Assembly: GCA_017470505.1 (NCBI GenBank)
Contig: JAFUYO010000013.1
Location: 186,001-250,000, forward strand
Direction: 5' to 3'
Origin: Butyrivibrio sp.
Lineage (GTDB): Bacteria; Bacillota; Clostridia; Lachnospirales; Lachnospiraceae
Length of the DNA stretch: 64,000 nucleotides
Shown in pieces: positions 63,171-64,000 of this stretch. The notes under the pieces were generated by a model. That model did no database searches. It had not been told where the DNA came from and worked only from the letters and a program-made list of their open reading frames with translations. The number at the start of each line of letters is the position of its first letter. The first letter of the stretch is position 1. The position numbers were made by a program, and so were the translations under genes.

Positions 63171-63881
63171 CTACCCCAGGTAGGAATTGAGCTTTTCCAT
63201 GAAGCTCTTTTTCTTGGAGCGGCCGATGCGGAGCATCTCTCCTCCCACTGCAATCTCGTCGCCATAGAGCCCCTTTATATAGGAGAGGTTCACGAGGATC
63301 GATGCGCTGCATCTCGCAAAGTTGTGGGCAGACAGCTCCTCCTCCCGCTCGGAAAGTCCACCGTAGGAGACGATGACTTCGCTCTGGGTGTGGAACATCA
63401 GGTCGTGCCCCATGACCTCTATGTACATGATATCTCCGGATGAGAGGATCCTGGTGCCCTTCTTGTCCTTGACCTTAACGGGAACTCCGTCCCTCTCGCC
63501 CAGGATCTTTAGCGCCTTGTCGAGCTTTACCGAGAGGTTGTTGTAGTTGATCGGCTTTAAGCAGTAGTCAAGCGCATCGACGCTGTACCCCTCCGGTGCA
63601 AACTGCGGCATGTTGGTCACAAATATCAGAAGCACCGTGCTGTCCACGTTTCTGAGTTTTTTCGCAGCCTCCATCCCGTTTAAAAAACCTTCTCCGAGCT
63701 CCACGTCCATGAACACAATGTCAAAGGCCTTCCTGTAATCATCGAGAAAGCTCTCAGCCTTACCGTAGGTCCTTACGCTGAAGGAGCACTCTTTTTCATC
63801 ACCGTATTTGTTAAGGCACTCCGACAGATAATCGGAATAGCCCCTGTCATCTTCAACTATTGCAACTCGATACTGCTTCAC
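63171..63881 (-). CDS. LytTR-family response regulator
   Basis: 236 aa. Receiver domain with acidic pocket EDD (10-12), phospho-acceptor Asp59 in FMDVELGEG, and Lys in DYCLKPINY. LytTR DNA-binding domain at about 135-236 (DIMYIEVMGHDLMFHTQ, FARCSASILVNLSYIKGL). AGGTGAAAGG-like sequence before the ATG. Its DNA targets are unknown; LytTR proteins bind pairs of short repeats. Confidence 0.93.
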   Translation of the reverse strand: MKQYRVAIVEDDRGYSDYLSECLNKYGDEKECSFSVRTYGKAESFLDDYRKAFDIVFMDVELGEGFLNGMEAAKKLRNVDSTVLLIFVTNMPQFAPEGYSVDALDYCLKPINYNNLSVKLDKALKILGERDGVPVKVKDKKGTRILSSGDIMYIEVMGHDLMFHTQSEVIVSYGGLSEREEELSAHNFARCSASILVNLSYIKGLYGDEIAVGGEMLRIGRSKKKSFMEKLNSYLG

Positions 63882-63928
63882 CTTTCACCTCTCCATTCGC
63901 GGTCGCTTTTTGGCTATGACTTCCTGGT

Positions 63929-64000
63929 TCAATGGTCCTTCTTATCCCCACGAGGTGCGCCTCCCGGCCCGATCCCGTGCTTTTTCATCAGCTGATTTAA
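63929..64000 (-). CDS. possible 3' end of a gene entering from the right
   Basis: 23 codons then TGA: the visible end reads KKHGIGPGGAPRGDKKDH. The Gly/Pro/Lys composition resembles a polar tail, but the piece is too short to assign. It lies 47 nt upstream of the response regulator on the same strand. Confidence 0.3.
   Translation of the reverse strand, partial: LNQLMKKHGIGPGGAPRGDKKDH

Overview
The window looks like chromosomal DNA from an anaerobic member of the Lachnospiraceae (Clostridia). This is inferred from the mix of genes: a DUF4250 small protein, an HrcA/CIRCE-type operator, LytTR signalling, multi-pass sensors of the kind seen in this family, a domain-permuted GH3 enzyme, an indolepyruvate:ferredoxin oxidoreductase operon and strong AGGAGG ribosome binding sites. 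I saw no rRNA, tRNA, IS element, prophage or CRISPR array. Most genes lie on the minus strand.

Layout. 0-3.6 kb: a truncated CpsB-type PHP phosphatase, a large unknown helical protein (799-aa frame) and a DUF4250 gene. 3.6-8.7 kb: htpG behind a CIRCE operator, a PrsA-like lipoprotein foldase and an FAD-dependent dehydrogenase. 9-13 kb: an L,D-transpeptidase, an MscS channel, and a 2-isopropylmalate synthase fused to an AraC-type DNA-binding domain. 13-18.4 kb: a MoxR ATPase, a VWA protein and a sodium symporter. 18.5-23.3 kb: a small membrane protein, a possible type I toxin locus, an LRR protein, cysK and a LanC-like protein with a CCG motif. 23.5-30.8 kb: a 1816-aa protein with two papain-like repeats, the second catalytically dead, preceded by an apparently frameshifted N-terminal ORF and a double-GNAT protein. 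30.8-36.3 kb: an overlapping operon of an acyl-CoA synthetase, a DUF362 ferredoxin, a GNAT paralogue and two membrane sensors. It is divergent from 36.8-41.0 kb, iorA-iorB-paaK-ACT, a 2-oxoacid/arylacetate pathway. 41.3-48.3 kb: a LytS-like kinase lacking its phospho-acceptor His, an amidohydrolase with an SSF transporter, and leuS. 48.4-53.8 kb: a c-di-GMP synthase and phosphodiesterase, a flavin reductase and small membrane proteins. 53.3-60.9 kb: a GH2-MFS-GH3 glycoside utilisation operon. 61.2-64 kb: a 53-bp tandem hairpin array and an AgrC/LytTR two-component pair.

Two themes cut across the window. First, intergenic regions hold several dispersed palindromic elements: a ~214-bp element in two copies, a GGAACTGTAGC element, a CAGATG/GCTCTGCC element, and a 187-bp element with 26-bp perfect inverted ends. 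Second, several conserved enzymes (HtpG, GH2, VWA protein, DUF362 protein, LytS-like kinase) carry hydrophilic low-complexity inserts, some still tandemly repeated at the DNA level, placed between otherwise intact motifs.

The strongest candidates for new biology are the active/dead papain-repeat protein and its smaller paralogue, the LeuA-AraC fusion with a palindrome upstream of its own gene, the 53-bp hairpin array, the 214-bp repeat, and the small hydrophobic ORF whose transcript ends can pair.
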